DNA from: CAVYTF01 sp963708205
GTDB taxonomy: Bacteria > Bacteroidota > Bacteroidia > Chitinophagales > Chitinophagaceae
Assembly (NCBI GenBank): GCA_963708205.1
Contig: OY970196.1
Span: 3,180,925-3,244,924 of the forward strand
DNA length: 64,000 bases
Direction of reading: 5' to 3'
Under the pieces are notes generated by a model. The model was not told the DNA's origin and ran no database searches. It was given only the letters and a program-made list of their open reading frames with translations. This document shows positions 63,918 to 64,000 of this stretch, piece after piece. The translations under genes and the position numbers were made by a program. How positions within the stretch are numbered: the stretch's first letter is position 1; every line of letters starts with the position of its first letter.

Positions 63918-64000
63918 ATTGACTATCGTCTTCTTTTTTATTGACTATGGTCTATCGACCATTGACTATTGTCCTTTTTCCATTGACTATGGTCTATCGA
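63918..64000. repeat. 21-bp tandem array upstream of the PID-CTERM gene
   Basis: ATTGACTAT begins at 63918, 63940, 63961 and 63982, spaced 22, 21 and 21 bp, and the array runs off the window edge. Two units share the longer ATTGACTATGGTCTATCGA. The first unit contains the upstream ATG at 63919. Confidence 0.85.

Overview
The window is chromosomal DNA from an AT-rich member of the Bacteroidota, most likely Chitinophagales/Chitinophagaceae. The evidence is a type IX secretion C-terminal domain, promoters with the TAnnTTTG -7 box, almost no Shine-Dalgarno sites, a DUF2723 membrane protein, fused formiminotransferase-cyclodeaminase, DUF2807, DUF3857 and PorT-like barrel proteins, and an exosortase/PID-CTERM pair. 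No rRNA, tRNA, CRISPR array, transposase or integrase was seen.

Left part (1-26.7 kb), housekeeping and surface genes: a truncated response regulator, a DUF2807 lipoprotein, guaA, a 1142-residue secreted multidomain protein with a type IX sorting domain, infC and thrS (without the usual rpmI-rplT), a DUF3857 protein, lspA, a secreted beta-helix protein, a DUF2723 protein, two small exported proteins, a patatin/outer-membrane-barrel gene broken by a one-base frameshift, the histidine-degradation genes hutI and ftcD, and an ABC-F ATPase.

Middle part (26.7-40.8 kb), accessory and stress genes: a small variable region holds a membrane-anchored DUF6090-like protein, an unrecognised protein, a PorT-like barrel and an Abi-alpha (DUF4393) protein. 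The last two lie between related palindromic-arm elements that look like gene-cassette boundaries. A HEPN/MNT type VII toxin-antitoxin pair follows. After it come an AI-2E transporter, a DUF892 ferritin-like protein, a PA2169-family protein, a DUF72 protein, an FAD/Rieske oxidoreductase, a COG1565 methyltransferase and exonuclease III.

Right part (40.8-64 kb), one long leftward exopolysaccharide locus. Read in the direction of transcription it encodes a PID-CTERM surface protein, Wza, the Wzc tyrosine kinase, a Wzx-type flippase, acyltransferases, methyltransferases, many glycosyltransferases, a Wzy-like polymerase, a VanZ-like protein, WcaF/WcaI-like enzymes, and Gmd plus Fcl for GDP-L-fucose. 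A single gene inside it is transcribed the other way and encodes an exosortase with the Cys-Arg-His triad (XrtY type). With the PID-CTERM protein at the far end, this is a protein-sorting system embedded in a fucose-type polysaccharide locus, and it is the most interesting system here.

A second theme is at least five degenerate tandem arrays with a 21-bp (or 42-bp) period and unrelated unit sequences. Each lies just upstream of a gene, and two of them reach into start codons.
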